From Oscillospiraceae bacterium (GTDB lineage: Bacteria; Bacillota; Clostridia; Oscillospirales; Oscillospiraceae): a DNA stretch of 64,000 bases. The stretch spans positions 1-64,000 of the forward strand of contig CACYWG010000006.1 of NCBI GenBank assembly GCA_902778115.1. Reading direction: 5' to 3'. Below are positions 34,616 through 42,769 of this stretch, piece after piece; positions within the stretch are counted from its first letter, which is position 1, and each line of letters starts with the position of its first letter. The translations under genes were made by a program, and so were the position numbers. Under the pieces are notes generated by a model. The model made no database searches, had not been told where the DNA came from, and saw nothing but the letters and a program-made list of their open reading frames with translations.

Positions 34616-35338
34616 ATGCATGAGATCGATAAGGCGCGTTTTGGCGCGATCATCGCGGCGGCGCGAAAAGAGCGGGGGATGACCCAGAAGGATCTGGCGC
34701 AGAAGCTGTTCATTTCTGATAAGGCTGTCAGCAAGTGGGAGACAGGCGTCAGCCTTCCGGACACGTCGCTGCTGATCCCGCTGTCCGAGACCCTCGGCAT
34801 CCCGGTCGCCGAATTGCTGACCGGGCAAAAAGACCCGGAACCGGAAACGGCGGTCAAAACGGTCTTGAACTATTCGGAGGACAAGAACCGCAGCAACGGA
34901 CGACAGCTTGTCCGCCGCTCCGTCATTTACACCGTTCTCGTCCTGATCGCCGCGGCGGAGTTTACCGTGAACAATTATTTCGGCTATTATTCACCGGAAT
35001 TGACGGGGATCCTGGTTATGAGCCTCGTGTTTTCCGCGTATTTTTTCTTCCTGGCAAAGGGATCGCTCCCGGGTTATTACGATCAGAACAGAATCTCTCA
35101 TCTGAGCCACGGCATCGTCCGCATGAACCTGCCAGGCGTCCGCTTTACCAACGGCAACTGGCCGCATATCCTGCGGGTATGCCAGGTCTGGTCGGCCTCG
35201 ATGCTGGTGCTGTATATTCCACTCCACCGGCTGGCAGCTGTGATCCTTCCGGCCGGGTGGGCGGTACGCGCGCCGGTTCTGCTGGCGATCATCGGCCTGA
35301 TCGTGCCGATCTATCTTGCGGCGAAAAAATATGAATGA
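34616..35338 (+). CDS. XRE-type regulator with membrane domain
   Basis: 240 residues from ATG 34,616 (GAGGTGA upstream). An N-terminal helix-turn-helix (MTQKDLAQKLFISDKAVSKWETG) is followed by a short linker and four to five hydrophobic helices. Many Clostridia and Lactobacillales have such membrane-bound XRE proteins, thought to sense envelope stress or a peptide. It is divergent from the lipid kinase gene. Confidence 0.82.
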   Translation: MHEIDKARFGAIIAAARKERGMTQKDLAQKLFISDKAVSKWETGVSLPDTSLLIPLSETLGIPVAELLTGQKDPEPETAVKTVLNYSEDKNRSNGRQLVRRSVIYTVLVLIAAAEFTVNNYFGYYSPELTGILVMSLVFSAYFFFLAKGSLPGYYDQNRISHLSHGIVRMNLPGVRFTNGNWPHILRVCQVWSASMLVLYIPLHRLAAVILPAGWAVRAPVLLAIIGLIVPIYLAAKKYE

Positions 35339-35387
35339 CGCGCAGCCAGGGACGGCGCCGGATCTCAGGATCCGGCGCTGTCTTTTG

Positions 35388-36503
35388 TTACGGCTTGAGA
35401 TACATAAACAGATCGCACTTGATCATGCCGTTGTAGAGCTTGCGCTTTTTGTCGGCCGTGCGGCCGAAGCAGCGCTCAAATTCGGTGTGCGAGGAGAGCA
35501 GGTAGAGCTGCCAGTTCTCGGTTTTGGCCCAGGCGGCGCCAAAGGCGCGGTAGAGCCGCTCGGCCTCCTCTTTCTCCATGATGCGCTCGCCGTAGGGCGG
35601 GTTGGTGACGATGACGCCGCGCTCGGTCTTGCGGTCAAATTTCGTCGCGTCGGCCACCTCAAAGCGCACGCAGTCCAGCACGCCTGCGCGCCGTGCGTTT
35701 TCCTCGGCCAGAGCGATGGCCTTCGGGTCGATGTCCGCGCCGAGGATGCGGTAATTGCCGTGGTATTCCTTCTCTCGCGCCGCCTCGCGCTCGCGCTCGA
35801 AGACCGCCTTGCCGATCACGGGCCAGTCCATCGCGCGGAAACTGCGGTTGAGGCCGGGCGCGCGGTTTTTCGCAATCAGCGCGGCCTCGATGGGGATCGT
35901 GCCGCTGCCGCAGAAGGGGTCGCAGAAATCGTCCCGCCCGCGGTAGCGCGAGAGCGTCACCATGGCGGCTGCCATCGTCTCCTTGAGGGGGGCGGCATTG
36001 TGCGCCGGGCGATAGCCGCGCTTGTGCAGCCCGTCGCCGGAGGTATCCAGACTCAGCGAGACCTGATCCTTCATCATGGCAAACTGCACCTGATAGCAGG
36101 CGCCTGTCTCGGGGAACCACTCGATCCCGTAGACCGCTTTCAGCCGCTCGACGATGGCCTTCTTGATGATCTTCTGGCAGTCCGATACGGAAAAGAGCTT
36201 GGAATTGAGGCTGTAGCCCTTGACGGGAAAGGCCCCGTCGCGCGGGATGATCGTCTCCCAGGGCAGGGCGCGGGTGCCTTCAAAGAGCTCGTCGAAGCTC
36301 AGCGCGGGAAAGCGGCCCAGCTCCAGCAGCACACGCTCACCGATGCGCAGATTGATGTTGGCGCGGGCGACGGCTTCCGCGCCGCCGCGGAAATTGACGC
36401 GCCCGTTTTCGGCGGCCACGTCCTGCAGATCCATGCGCCGCAGCTCGTCGGCGATCGGCCCCTCCAGACCCAGCAGGCAGGGGACGGACAGTGAATAGTT
36501 CAT
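35388..36503 (-). CDS. THUMP-domain RNA guanine-N2 methyltransferase (RlmL/YpsC-like)
   Basis: 371 residues. A ferredoxin-like/THUMP domain (about 1-150) is followed by a Rossmann methyltransferase: DPFCGSGTIPIEAA (SAM binding), GADIDPKAI and catalytic NPPYGER. By family it makes m2G in 23S rRNA, like E. coli RlmL at G2445, using SAM. The protein is complete and should be cytosolic. Confidence 0.92.
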   Translation of the reverse strand: MNYSLSVPCLLGLEGPIADELRRMDLQDVAAENGRVNFRGGAEAVARANINLRIGERVLLELGRFPALSFDELFEGTRALPWETIIPRDGAFPVKGYSLNSKLFSVSDCQKIIKKAIVERLKAVYGIEWFPETGACYQVQFAMMKDQVSLSLDTSGDGLHKRGYRPAHNAAPLKETMAAAMVTLSRYRGRDDFCDPFCGSGTIPIEAALIAKNRAPGLNRSFRAMDWPVIGKAVFEREREAAREKEYHGNYRILGADIDPKAIALAEENARRAGVLDCVRFEVADATKFDRKTERGVIVTNPPYGERIMEKEEAERLYRAFGAAWAKTENWQLYLLSSHTEFERCFGRTADKKRKLYNGMIKCDLFMYLKP

Positions 36504-36565
36504 AGTTTTCTCCCTTATTGTTCTCGCGCCTATCTTACAACAATTATTCGACCTTGTAAAGGCGA

Positions 36566-36594
36566 TTGACGGGACGGGAGAAAAAACGTATAAT
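36566..36594 (+). promoter_or_regulatory. Promoter of the SDR operon
   Basis: TTGACG, 17 bp, TATAAT; AAGGAGG follows before the ATG at 36,628. Confidence 0.85.
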
Positions 36595-36627
36595 ATGCGG
36601 CAGAACCCAGAATAAGGAGGATTTCTG

Positions 36628-37419
36628 ATGAATCAGATCGCCATCGTCACCGGCGGCAGCGGCGGCATCGGCCGCTGCACGGCGCAGGAGCTGCGCAAGG
36701 CCGGCTGCACGGTTTATGAATTTTCCCGGCGCGAAAAGCCCGCGCGCGGCGTCGTCCATCTGACGGCGGACATCACCGACGAGGAGCAGGTCCGCGCCGC
36801 CGTGGCGGAGGTCATCCGCCGCGAGGGCCGGATCGATATCCTGGTCAACAACGCCGGCTTCGGCATTTCCGGCGCGGCGGAGAGCACCGCATCCAAAGAC
36901 TCCCACGCCCAGCTGGAGCTCAACCTCTTCGGCATGGACAACGTCACCCGCGCCGTGCTGCCGCATATGCGCGAGCAGCGCAGCGGCCGCATCGTCTGCA
37001 TGAGCTCGATCGCCGGCATCCTGCCGATCCCGTTCCAGCTCTGGTATTCGGTGTCCAAGTCCGCCATCCTCGCCTATGTGCTGGCGCTGCAGAATGAGAT
37101 CCGCCCCTACGGCATCTCGGTCTGCGCCATCATGCCCGGCGATATCGCCTCCGGCTTCACCGACGCGCGCGTCAAGTCCGAAGCGCTCGACGGCGAGTAC
37201 GCCGGCCGCATCGCCCGCAGCGTCGCGGTGATGGAGCACGACGAGCGCACCGGCATGAAGCCCGAGGACGCGGGCCGCTTCGTCGCGAAGGTCGCCCTGC
37301 GCAAGCGCAGCCGCCCGATGATCGCGATGGGCTTTGCCTACAAGGCCGCGGCCATGGCGGCCAAGCTCCTGCCCCGCCGCTTCTCCAACTGGCTGGTCGG
37401 TCTGATCTACGCGAAATAA
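36628..37419 (+). CDS. Short-chain dehydrogenase/reductase
   Basis: 263 residues of the classical SDR type: cofactor loop TGGSGGIGR, NNAGFGISG, active-site Ser in MSSIAG, and Tyr/Lys in WYSVSKSAI. The Arg after the second strand (EFSRREKPARG) favours NADP(H). The substrate cannot be deduced; the basic C-terminus is longer than in minimal SDRs. It is followed after 3 bp by a metallopeptidase gene, so the two share a transcript. Confidence 0.9.
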   Translation: MNQIAIVTGGSGGIGRCTAQELRKAGCTVYEFSRREKPARGVVHLTADITDEEQVRAAVAEVIRREGRIDILVNNAGFGISGAAESTASKDSHAQLELNLFGMDNVTRAVLPHMREQRSGRIVCMSSIAGILPIPFQLWYSVSKSAILAYVLALQNEIRPYGISVCAIMPGDIASGFTDARVKSEALDGEYAGRIARSVAVMEHDERTGMKPEDAGRFVAKVALRKRSRPMIAMGFAYKAAAMAAKLLPRRFSNWLVGLIYAK

Positions 37420-37422
37420 GCC

Positions 37423-38121
37423 GTGCGCAGGAGCATCGTGCTGCGCGGGCGGCGCGTGGAATATGAGCTGGAGCGCAGGCGCGTCCGGCGCGTCAATCTC
37501 CGCATCCGCAGCGACGGCAGCCTCCACGTCTCCGCGCCGCGGCTCACGCCGCCGCTCGCGGTGGACGCGCTGCTGCTCTCCCGCCAGGACTGGATCCTGG
37601 AGAAGCTGCGTGCGGCCGAAGAGAGAGCAAAGGCGGACGAGGATTCCGTCTGGCTCTGGGGCGAGAAGCTCACGCTGCAGCCGAAGCAGGGCGGGAGGCA
37701 CGGCGCTGTCGTCAGCGGCGAAACGCTGATCCTGACGCTGAAAGATCCGGAGGACCGGGAGGAACGGCGCCGCGTGCTGGAGGCCTGGCAGAAGAAGCTC
37801 TGCGCCGCGCGCGTCACCGCGCTCTGCCAGAAATACTATCCGTACTTTGAGCGCCGCGACCTGGCCTTTCCTTCCCTGAGCTTTCGCCGCATGCGATCCC
37901 GCTGGGGCAGCTGCCGCCCGCAGAAGGGCGCGCTGAGCTTCAACACGCGCCTCGCGGAGCTGCCGCCCGACTGCGCGGATTATGTCGTCGTGCACGAGCT
38001 GGCACACTTCCTGCAGCCGAACCACTCCGCCGCCTTCTATGCCGAGGTCGCGCGCGTCCTGCCGGACTGGAAGCTCCGCCGGGACAAGATCCGCGCCTGG
38101 GAAAAAATCCACCCGCTGTAA
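37423..38121 (+). CDS. YgjP-type (DUF45/WLM) metallopeptidase
   Basis: 232 residues starting at GTG, coupled to the SDR gene. Zinc motif HELAH (His191-His195) with a third ligand in NHSAAFY, preceded by RRMRSRWGSCRPQKGALSFN, a block typical of YgjP/M48-like minigluzincins. No membrane segment. The substrate is unknown. Confidence 0.9.
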   Translation: MRRSIVLRGRRVEYELERRRVRRVNLRIRSDGSLHVSAPRLTPPLAVDALLLSRQDWILEKLRAAEERAKADEDSVWLWGEKLTLQPKQGGRHGAVVSGETLILTLKDPEDREERRRVLEAWQKKLCAARVTALCQKYYPYFERRDLAFPSLSFRRMRSRWGSCRPQKGALSFNTRLAELPPDCADYVVVHELAHFLQPNHSAAFYAEVARVLPDWKLRRDKIRAWEKIHPL

Positions 38122-38135
38122 AGGAAACCGAATCC

Positions 38136-38978
38136 ATGAAACGCTTGATCGCAGCGCTGATCGCGCTGCTGCTGCTCTATACGGCGGCGGAGGGCTACTT
38201 CGGCCTGCCCGGACTGAAACCCTTTCCGCATGTCGCTGAGGCGGAGGCTCTTCCCGAACCGACGCCCGAGCCCACGCCGGCACCCACCCCCGAACCGACG
38301 CCTGAGCCGACGCCGGCTCCCACACCGGAGCCTACCCCGGAACCGACGCCGGAGCCCACCCCCGAACCGACCCCGGAACCGGAACCGGATCCGATCGTGG
38401 TCGTCGGCGCGGACAAACGCTGTTACTATATCACGGTGAACGTCGAAGCCAACACGGTCACCGTCTATCTGCTGGATGCCGAGGGCAAGTACAGCATCCC
38501 GTACAAAGCCATGATCTGCTCCACCGGCCCGGCTACGCCCCGCTCGGGCCAGTATTACGCCGGCTGGACCGACGAGTGGCGCGCGCTGTTCGGCGGCGTC
38601 TACGGCCATTACGTCACGCATATCTACGAAAACATCCTCTTCCACTCGGTGCCCTATACCGAGTACGGCAATCCGGCCAGCCTGGAGTACTGGGAGTTTG
38701 ACAAGCTGGGCGAGAGCGCGTCGATGGGCTGCGTGCGTCTGCAGATCGCAGACGCGAAATGGATCTATGAGCACAGCACCGAGATCGCGGGCATCGCGTT
38801 CTACAGCGATCCGGAACCCGGGCCGCTCGGCAAGCCGGAAGCGCCGCTGATCTCGGACAACGAACGCTGCCGGGACTGGGATCCTACCGATCCCGACCCG
38901 GACAATCCCTGGCTGACGGAGGACATCCCCGTGGACGGGACGGATGAGATCGTCGTCGTTGACGGACAGGACGAATAA
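38136..38978 (+). CDS. L,D-transpeptidase with proline-rich stalk
   Basis: 280 residues. An N-terminal hydrophobic helix (signal or anchor) is followed by about 45 residues of PTPEPTPA-type repeats that would span the wall, then a YkuD catalytic domain: ILFHSVPY and SMGCVRL with nucleophile Cys199. It forms L,D cross-links or attaches proteins to peptidoglycan outside the membrane. The acidic C-terminus (DPTDPDPDNP) is unusual but needs no special explanation. Confidence 0.92.
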   Translation: MKRLIAALIALLLLYTAAEGYFGLPGLKPFPHVAEAEALPEPTPEPTPAPTPEPTPEPTPAPTPEPTPEPTPEPTPEPTPEPEPDPIVVVGADKRCYYITVNVEANTVTVYLLDAEGKYSIPYKAMICSTGPATPRSGQYYAGWTDEWRALFGGVYGHYVTHIYENILFHSVPYTEYGNPASLEYWEFDKLGESASMGCVRLQIADAKWIYEHSTEIAGIAFYSDPEPGPLGKPEAPLISDNERCRDWDPTDPDPDNPWLTEDIPVDGTDEIVVVDGQDE

Positions 38979-38980
38979 AA

Positions 38981-39019
38981 AACAGCATCCCGGATCAAGA
39001 CGATCCGGGATGCTGTTTT
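38981..39019. terminator. Bidirectional terminator
   Basis: Perfect 16-bp stem (AACAGCATCCCGGATC and complement) between convergent genes, with A-run on one side and T-run on the other. Confidence 0.92.
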
Positions 39020-39033
39020 CTGCTTGGTGCCGC

Positions 39034-40521
39034 TCAGGCCAGACCGACCGCCTCGGCAAAGCGGCGGAAGGCGGCCTGTCCCTGCGCGTCGCGCTTGAAG
39101 ACGCCCGCGTCCTCCAGCACCTGCTGGAACACGAGGCCGACCTCGTCCTCCAGGATCCGGCGGACGTTCTGCGGCGTGAACGCATGGCGGGTCTTCAGCT
39201 CGTCCACCCAGTCGGCGTGCTTTTCGAGCATCTCGTCGGCGCGCAGATCGCTGCCGTCGAGGATCGCGCGGCTGAGCGCCTCCAGCTCCGTTTTCAGGCG
39301 GGAGGGGAGCACGGCGAGGCCCATGACCTCAATGAGGCCGATGTTCTCCTTCTTGATGTGGTGGAGCTTGGCGTGCGGATGGAAAAGGCCGAGCGGGTGC
39401 TCGTCGGTGGTGAGGTTGTTGCGCAGCACCAGGTCCAGCTCATAATCCTCGCCGCGGCGGCGCGCGATGGGCGTGATGGTGTTGTGCGGCGTGCCCTCGG
39501 TCTCGGCGAAAACGGACACGCTTTCGTCGCTGTAGCCGCGCCAGGCGTTCAGGATGCGCTCGGCCAGCTCCGCCAGTCGCTCGGGATCGGGCCCGGTGAT
39601 GCGGATCACGGACATCGGCCAGCGCACGATGCCGGCACGGATGTCCTCAAAGCCCGCAAAGCGCAGCGGCGTTTCGACCGGGGCCTTGGCCATGGCAAAC
39701 TCGTAGTGTCCGCCCTGGAAGTGGTCGTGGCTCGGGATCGAGCCGCCCACGATCGGCAGATCGGCGTTGGAGCCGAGAAAATAGTGCGGGAAGAGCGTGA
39801 CGAAGTCCAGCAGGCGGCGGAAGCTGCCCGCGTCGATCTTCATCGGGATGTGCTGCTTGTTGAAGACGATGCAGTGCTCGTTATAGTAGACGTAGGGGGA
39901 GTACTGCAGGAACCATTCCGCCCCGTCGAGGCGCAGCGGGATCAGGCGCAGGTTCTGCCGCGCCGGATGGTTCATGCGCCCGGCATAGCCCTCGTTGGTC
40001 TCGCACAGCTGGCACTGGGGATAGCCGCTCTGCGGCGCGAGGCGGGCGGCCGCGATGGCGCGGGGATCCTTCTCGGGCTTGGAGAGGTTGATGGTGATGT
40101 CAAGCGGCCCGTAGGCGCCCTCGTAGACCCATTTCTGATCCCTGCGGATGCGGTCGCGGCGGATGTAGTTGGTGTCCATGCTGAAGCGGTAATACCAGCT
40201 GGTCGCCGTCTCCGGGCTCATGTCGTAGAGCGCGGCAAAGCCGGCGCGCACCTCATGCGGGAAGGGCGTCAGCACGCCCATGAGCTTCGTGTCGAACAGA
40301 TCGCGGGCGACGGCATTGTCGTCGATCAGACCGCGGCGGCAGGCGTCGTCACACAGCGCCTCCAGGATCTCGGGCAGCTCTGCCTCGATATAGCCCTCGT
40401 CCTCGGCCTCGTCCAGGCCCATGACCTCCAGCAGGCGGTTGTAGCAGAAGACCCGGTCCTCCTTCAGGATCAGGCCGGCGTTGACGGCGTAGTCCAGCAG
40501 CGCGTCCAGATAAGCTCTCAT
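39034..40521 (-). CDS. galT: UDP-glucose-hexose-1-phosphate uridylyltransferase (class II GalT)
   Basis: 495 residues from ATG 40,521, with GGAGGA upstream. It has the length and motifs of Firmicutes GalT (GGSIPSHDHFQGG, histidine-rich site; LFHPHAKLHHIKKENIGLIEVMG). It exchanges UMP between UDP-glucose and galactose-1-phosphate in the Leloir pathway. galK and galE are not in the window, so it stands alone here. Confidence 0.95.
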   Translation of the reverse strand: MRAYLDALLDYAVNAGLILKEDRVFCYNRLLEVMGLDEAEDEGYIEAELPEILEALCDDACRRGLIDDNAVARDLFDTKLMGVLTPFPHEVRAGFAALYDMSPETATSWYYRFSMDTNYIRRDRIRRDQKWVYEGAYGPLDITINLSKPEKDPRAIAAARLAPQSGYPQCQLCETNEGYAGRMNHPARQNLRLIPLRLDGAEWFLQYSPYVYYNEHCIVFNKQHIPMKIDAGSFRRLLDFVTLFPHYFLGSNADLPIVGGSIPSHDHFQGGHYEFAMAKAPVETPLRFAGFEDIRAGIVRWPMSVIRITGPDPERLAELAERILNAWRGYSDESVSVFAETEGTPHNTITPIARRRGEDYELDLVLRNNLTTDEHPLGLFHPHAKLHHIKKENIGLIEVMGLAVLPSRLKTELEALSRAILDGSDLRADEMLEKHADWVDELKTRHAFTPQNVRRILEDEVGLVFQQVLEDAGVFKRDAQGQAAFRRFAEAVGLA

Positions 40522-40552
40522 ACGGTGTCCTCCCCAAAATTTGATCGACTCA

Positions 40553-40581
40553 AAGGTATCACATCCCGCGGCACTTGTCAA
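40553..40581 (-). promoter_or_regulatory. galT promoter
   Basis: Minus strand TTGACA (40,581-40,576), 17 bp, TACCTT (40,558-40,553). Confidence 0.75.
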
Positions 40582-40638
40582 TTTTCATAAAACCGGGAAA
40601 TCGGCGCATACTATGGGCAGGAAAGACAGGTGACAGGC

Positions 40639-41070
40639 ATGACAAATGAGGAATATAAGAAATATACCGAGCGGCACGCGCCGCGATCCCCGGTGGGGAA
40701 GAATCTGCTGTGGGCTTTTCTGATCGGCGGGCTGATCTGCTGCCTGGGGCAGTTTCTGATGAATCTCTATCTCTCGCTCGGCCTGGACGAGGAGAGCGCA
40801 GCCACGGCCGAGTCCATCTCGCTGGTGTTCCTCGGCGCGCTGCTGACGGGTTTGGGCCTTTACGATACCATCGCCAAACGCGCCGGGGCCGGCACGCTGG
40901 TGCCGATCACCGGCTTTGCCAACTCCGTCGTGGCGCCGGCCCTGGAATTCAAGACCGAGGGCTTCATCACCGGCACGGCGGTCAAGATGTTCTCCATCGC
41001 CGGCCCCGTGATCGTCTTCGGCATTTCGGCCAGCGTCGTCTACGGGCTGATCCTCTGCCTCATCGGATGA
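40639..41070 (+). CDS. spoVAC: Stage V sporulation protein AC
   Basis: 143 residues from ATG 40,639 (AGGTG upstream). Four transmembrane helices and the blocks GLGLYDTIAKRAGAGTLVPI and TGFANSVVAPALEFKTEG identify SpoVAC, a channel-like protein for dipicolinic acid uptake in the forespore. SpoVAD and SpoVAE, usually beside it, are not adjacent here. It indicates a spore-forming host. Confidence 0.93.
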   Translation: MTNEEYKKYTERHAPRSPVGKNLLWAFLIGGLICCLGQFLMNLYLSLGLDEESAATAESISLVFLGALLTGLGLYDTIAKRAGAGTLVPITGFANSVVAPALEFKTEGFITGTAVKMFSIAGPVIVFGISASVVYGLILCLIG

Positions 41071-41120
41071 AAAGGCGGTCGGCCCGAAGCTTACACCGCT
41101 GAAACGACAGCTGTTTTGGC

Positions 41121-41170
41121 TTCCCCTGGAGGGGAAGTTGTCACGGCGCGCCCACCGCAAGCGCCGTGAC
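41121..41170. repeat. REP-like intergenic repeat
   Basis: TTCCCCT-GG-AGGGGAA is followed by a 10-bp perfect stem GTCACGGCGC/GCGCCGTGAC. I recall similar TTCCCCTC...GTCA-type units as dispersed intergenic repeats in gut Clostridia; copy number here cannot be checked. Confidence 0.5.
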
Positions 41171-41210
41171 TGATGAGGTGGAAATCAAAACGTCTTTGCG
41201 CAAAAAGCAA

Positions 41211-41242
41211 AAAAGCAGACCTGAAATTCAGGCCTGCTTTTT
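41211..41242 (-). terminator. Terminator of the zinc-ribbon operon
   Basis: AAAAGCAG/CTGCTTTT and CCTGAA/TTCAGG stem, U-run in the leftward direction. Confidence 0.85.
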
Positions 41243-41247
41243 GTCGG

Positions 41248-41697
41248 TTAACCGTTGAGCTTCGTGCCGCAGTAGACGCAGAAGCTGCTTCCCTCCGGCG
41301 CCTCCTTGCCGCAGCCGGGGCAGCAGCGGGGCTTGGCCGCCACGGCGGCGATCTGCGTGCCGCAGCTCGGGCAGAAGGCTGACTGCGCCGGGACCTCGGT
41401 GCCGCAGGTCGGGCATTTGGTGATGCCCTTGAGCTGCTTGATCGTCTCCTCGGCCTCCTCAATGCCCTTCAGCAGCTCGCTGATCTGACTGACGAGCGCG
41501 GGAAATTCGACGTTTTCTTCTTCATGATGCGCCTGATAGTAAGCCTTGCCCAGCTCAAAGCAGCGCTGGGAGATGCCCTTGCGGTTCTCGGCGATGAGAT
41601 TGTTCAGTCGGTTGATCTCACCCAGGTTTTTCGTCTGCTGACTGACGCTCTGCCCGGCGTCGGAGAGCTTTTTGCTCAGAGTATCAAAGAATGCCAT
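41248..41697 (-). CDS. Coiled-coil protein with two zinc ribbons
   Basis: 149 residues. A helical, coiled-coil first half is followed by CPTCG...CPSCG and CPGCG...CVYCG ribbons (8 Cys). Such proteins are common in Clostridia; no enzymatic motif. Last gene of the DUF1538 operon. Confidence 0.8.
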   Translation of the reverse strand: MAFFDTLSKKLSDAGQSVSQQTKNLGEINRLNNLIAENRKGISQRCFELGKAYYQAHHEEENVEFPALVSQISELLKGIEEAEETIKQLKGITKCPTCGTEVPAQSAFCPSCGTQIAAVAAKPRCCPGCGKEAPEGSSFCVYCGTKLNG

Positions 41698-41732
41698 GTC
41701 GTTTCTCCTTCCCTTTGCTCATTGACCGGCGC

Positions 41733-42059
41733 TCAGGCCGGCTCGTAGGAGCGGCTGATCTCGTTGCCCTCGGCGTTGAATTCCACGTCGTCCATCAGCG
41801 TGGGATCGACGCGGCTGCGGCGCTTGATGACCATGCCCTCGCCCTGGTTGTTGAATACATAGATGAAATAGCCGGGATACAGGGGATCCGGCTTGCGAAA
41901 CAGGCCGCTCTCGTTGAGGCGGCAGAACTTCGACCGCCCCTCGGCCGTATCGAGCAGATCGCCCTGCCCGGTATAATACAGCTCGTCTTTGGCTGCCTTT
42001 TTCTTAAAGGCCTCCCAGTCCTCGTCGCTGATTTTGTCGACGTCATTCGGCTGGATCAT
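41733..42059 (-). CDS. Hypothetical protein (108 aa)
   Basis: 108 residues, overlapping the PII-like gene by 17 bp. It is charged and soluble, with a central aromatic beta stretch (PLYPGYFIYVFNNQG). I do not recognise the family. It is likely co-transcribed with its neighbours. Confidence 0.65.
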   Translation of the reverse strand: MIQPNDVDKISDEDWEAFKKKAAKDELYYTGQGDLLDTAEGRSKFCRLNESGLFRKPDPLYPGYFIYVFNNQGEGMVIKRRSRVDPTLMDDVEFNAEGNEISRSYEPA

Positions 42060-42768
42060 GCTTTTCCTCCTCCTTTTTCTGTTCCGCCGCTTCCGGCAGG
42101 ATGCTTTCTTCTCTGGCGCGCAGGCCGGCCACCGCCGAGATCGGCAGGCTGAAGCAGATGGCGCCGGCCTTGGTGCCGGGACCGGCCTGCTCGCTGATGG
42201 CCTTCATAATGGCCGCTTTCTCGTCGCTGTAGGCGACGATATAGATCATGTCCTTCTCATCGGCGAGGTTCACGCCGAAGAAACGGCGGTCGCGCGAGGC
42301 GCCGGTGCCCTTGGCATGCAGCACGGTGCCGCCGCCGGCACCGGCCGAGCGGGCCGCGTCCATGACAAAGTCGGAATAGCCCTCGTTGAGGATGACGATG
42401 ATCAGCTCATGGGAGAAATTCATGTCGGGATGGCCTCCTGTCATGGGGTTGTCGGTCAGATATTGCAGCGTGCGCCCGCCGGCGACGCTCTTGAGCGGCA
42501 CGGCCATCATGATGCCGTTGCCGGGGATGTCGATCATCAGCTGGCGGCGTGCCGCCAGAAAAACGGCCTTGAGCTGCTGCGGATCGGCGACGCCCGAGAC
42601 AATGCTCTTTTCGGTCTCGCCCAGCCCAAGCAGCGACAGCTGCTCGGCATTGGCTGTGCCGCGGGCAAGCTTTGTCATCGTCATCGTCAGACCCGCTTCC
42701 TGGAACAGCGACGCCATTTTCCCGCCGCGGTCGCGGTCGGTGACGGCAATGATATAGTACAGGATCAT
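42043..42768 (-). CDS. PII-like signalling protein paired with DUF1538
   Basis: 241 residues from ATG 42,768. Two ferredoxin-like repeats in GlnB style: MILYYIIAVTDRDRGG with ELIIVILNEGYSDFVMDAAR, and the loop segment GAGGGTVLHAKGTG. PII-like proteins bind ATP/ADP and 2-oxoglutarate or other ligands and gate transporters. It begins 1 bp after the DUF1538 membrane gene, so it is its likely regulator. Confidence 0.82.
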   Translation of the reverse strand: MILYYIIAVTDRDRGGKMASLFQEAGLTMTMTKLARGTANAEQLSLLGLGETEKSIVSGVADPQQLKAVFLAARRQLMIDIPGNGIMMAVPLKSVAGGRTLQYLTDNPMTGGHPDMNFSHELIIVILNEGYSDFVMDAARSAGAGGGTVLHAKGTGASRDRRFFGVNLADEKDMIYIVAYSDEKAAIMKAISEQAGPGTKAGAICFSLPISAVAGLRAREESILPEAAEQKKEEEKHDPAE

Positions 42769-42769
42769 C

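Noticed and set aside
33583..34857. Longer start for the lipid kinase gene
   Set aside because: The extension would overlap the divergent XRE gene and its promoter; the family N-terminus begins at 34,518.
35316..36494. Plus-strand open frame opposite the RNA methyltransferase
   Set aside because: Shadow of the minus-strand gene, which has complete SAM and NPPY motifs.
38136..38420. Proline-rich repeat as a tandem DNA repeat element
   Set aside because: The repetitive codons encode a regular wall-spanning stalk in one continuous L,D-transpeptidase gene and need no separate explanation.
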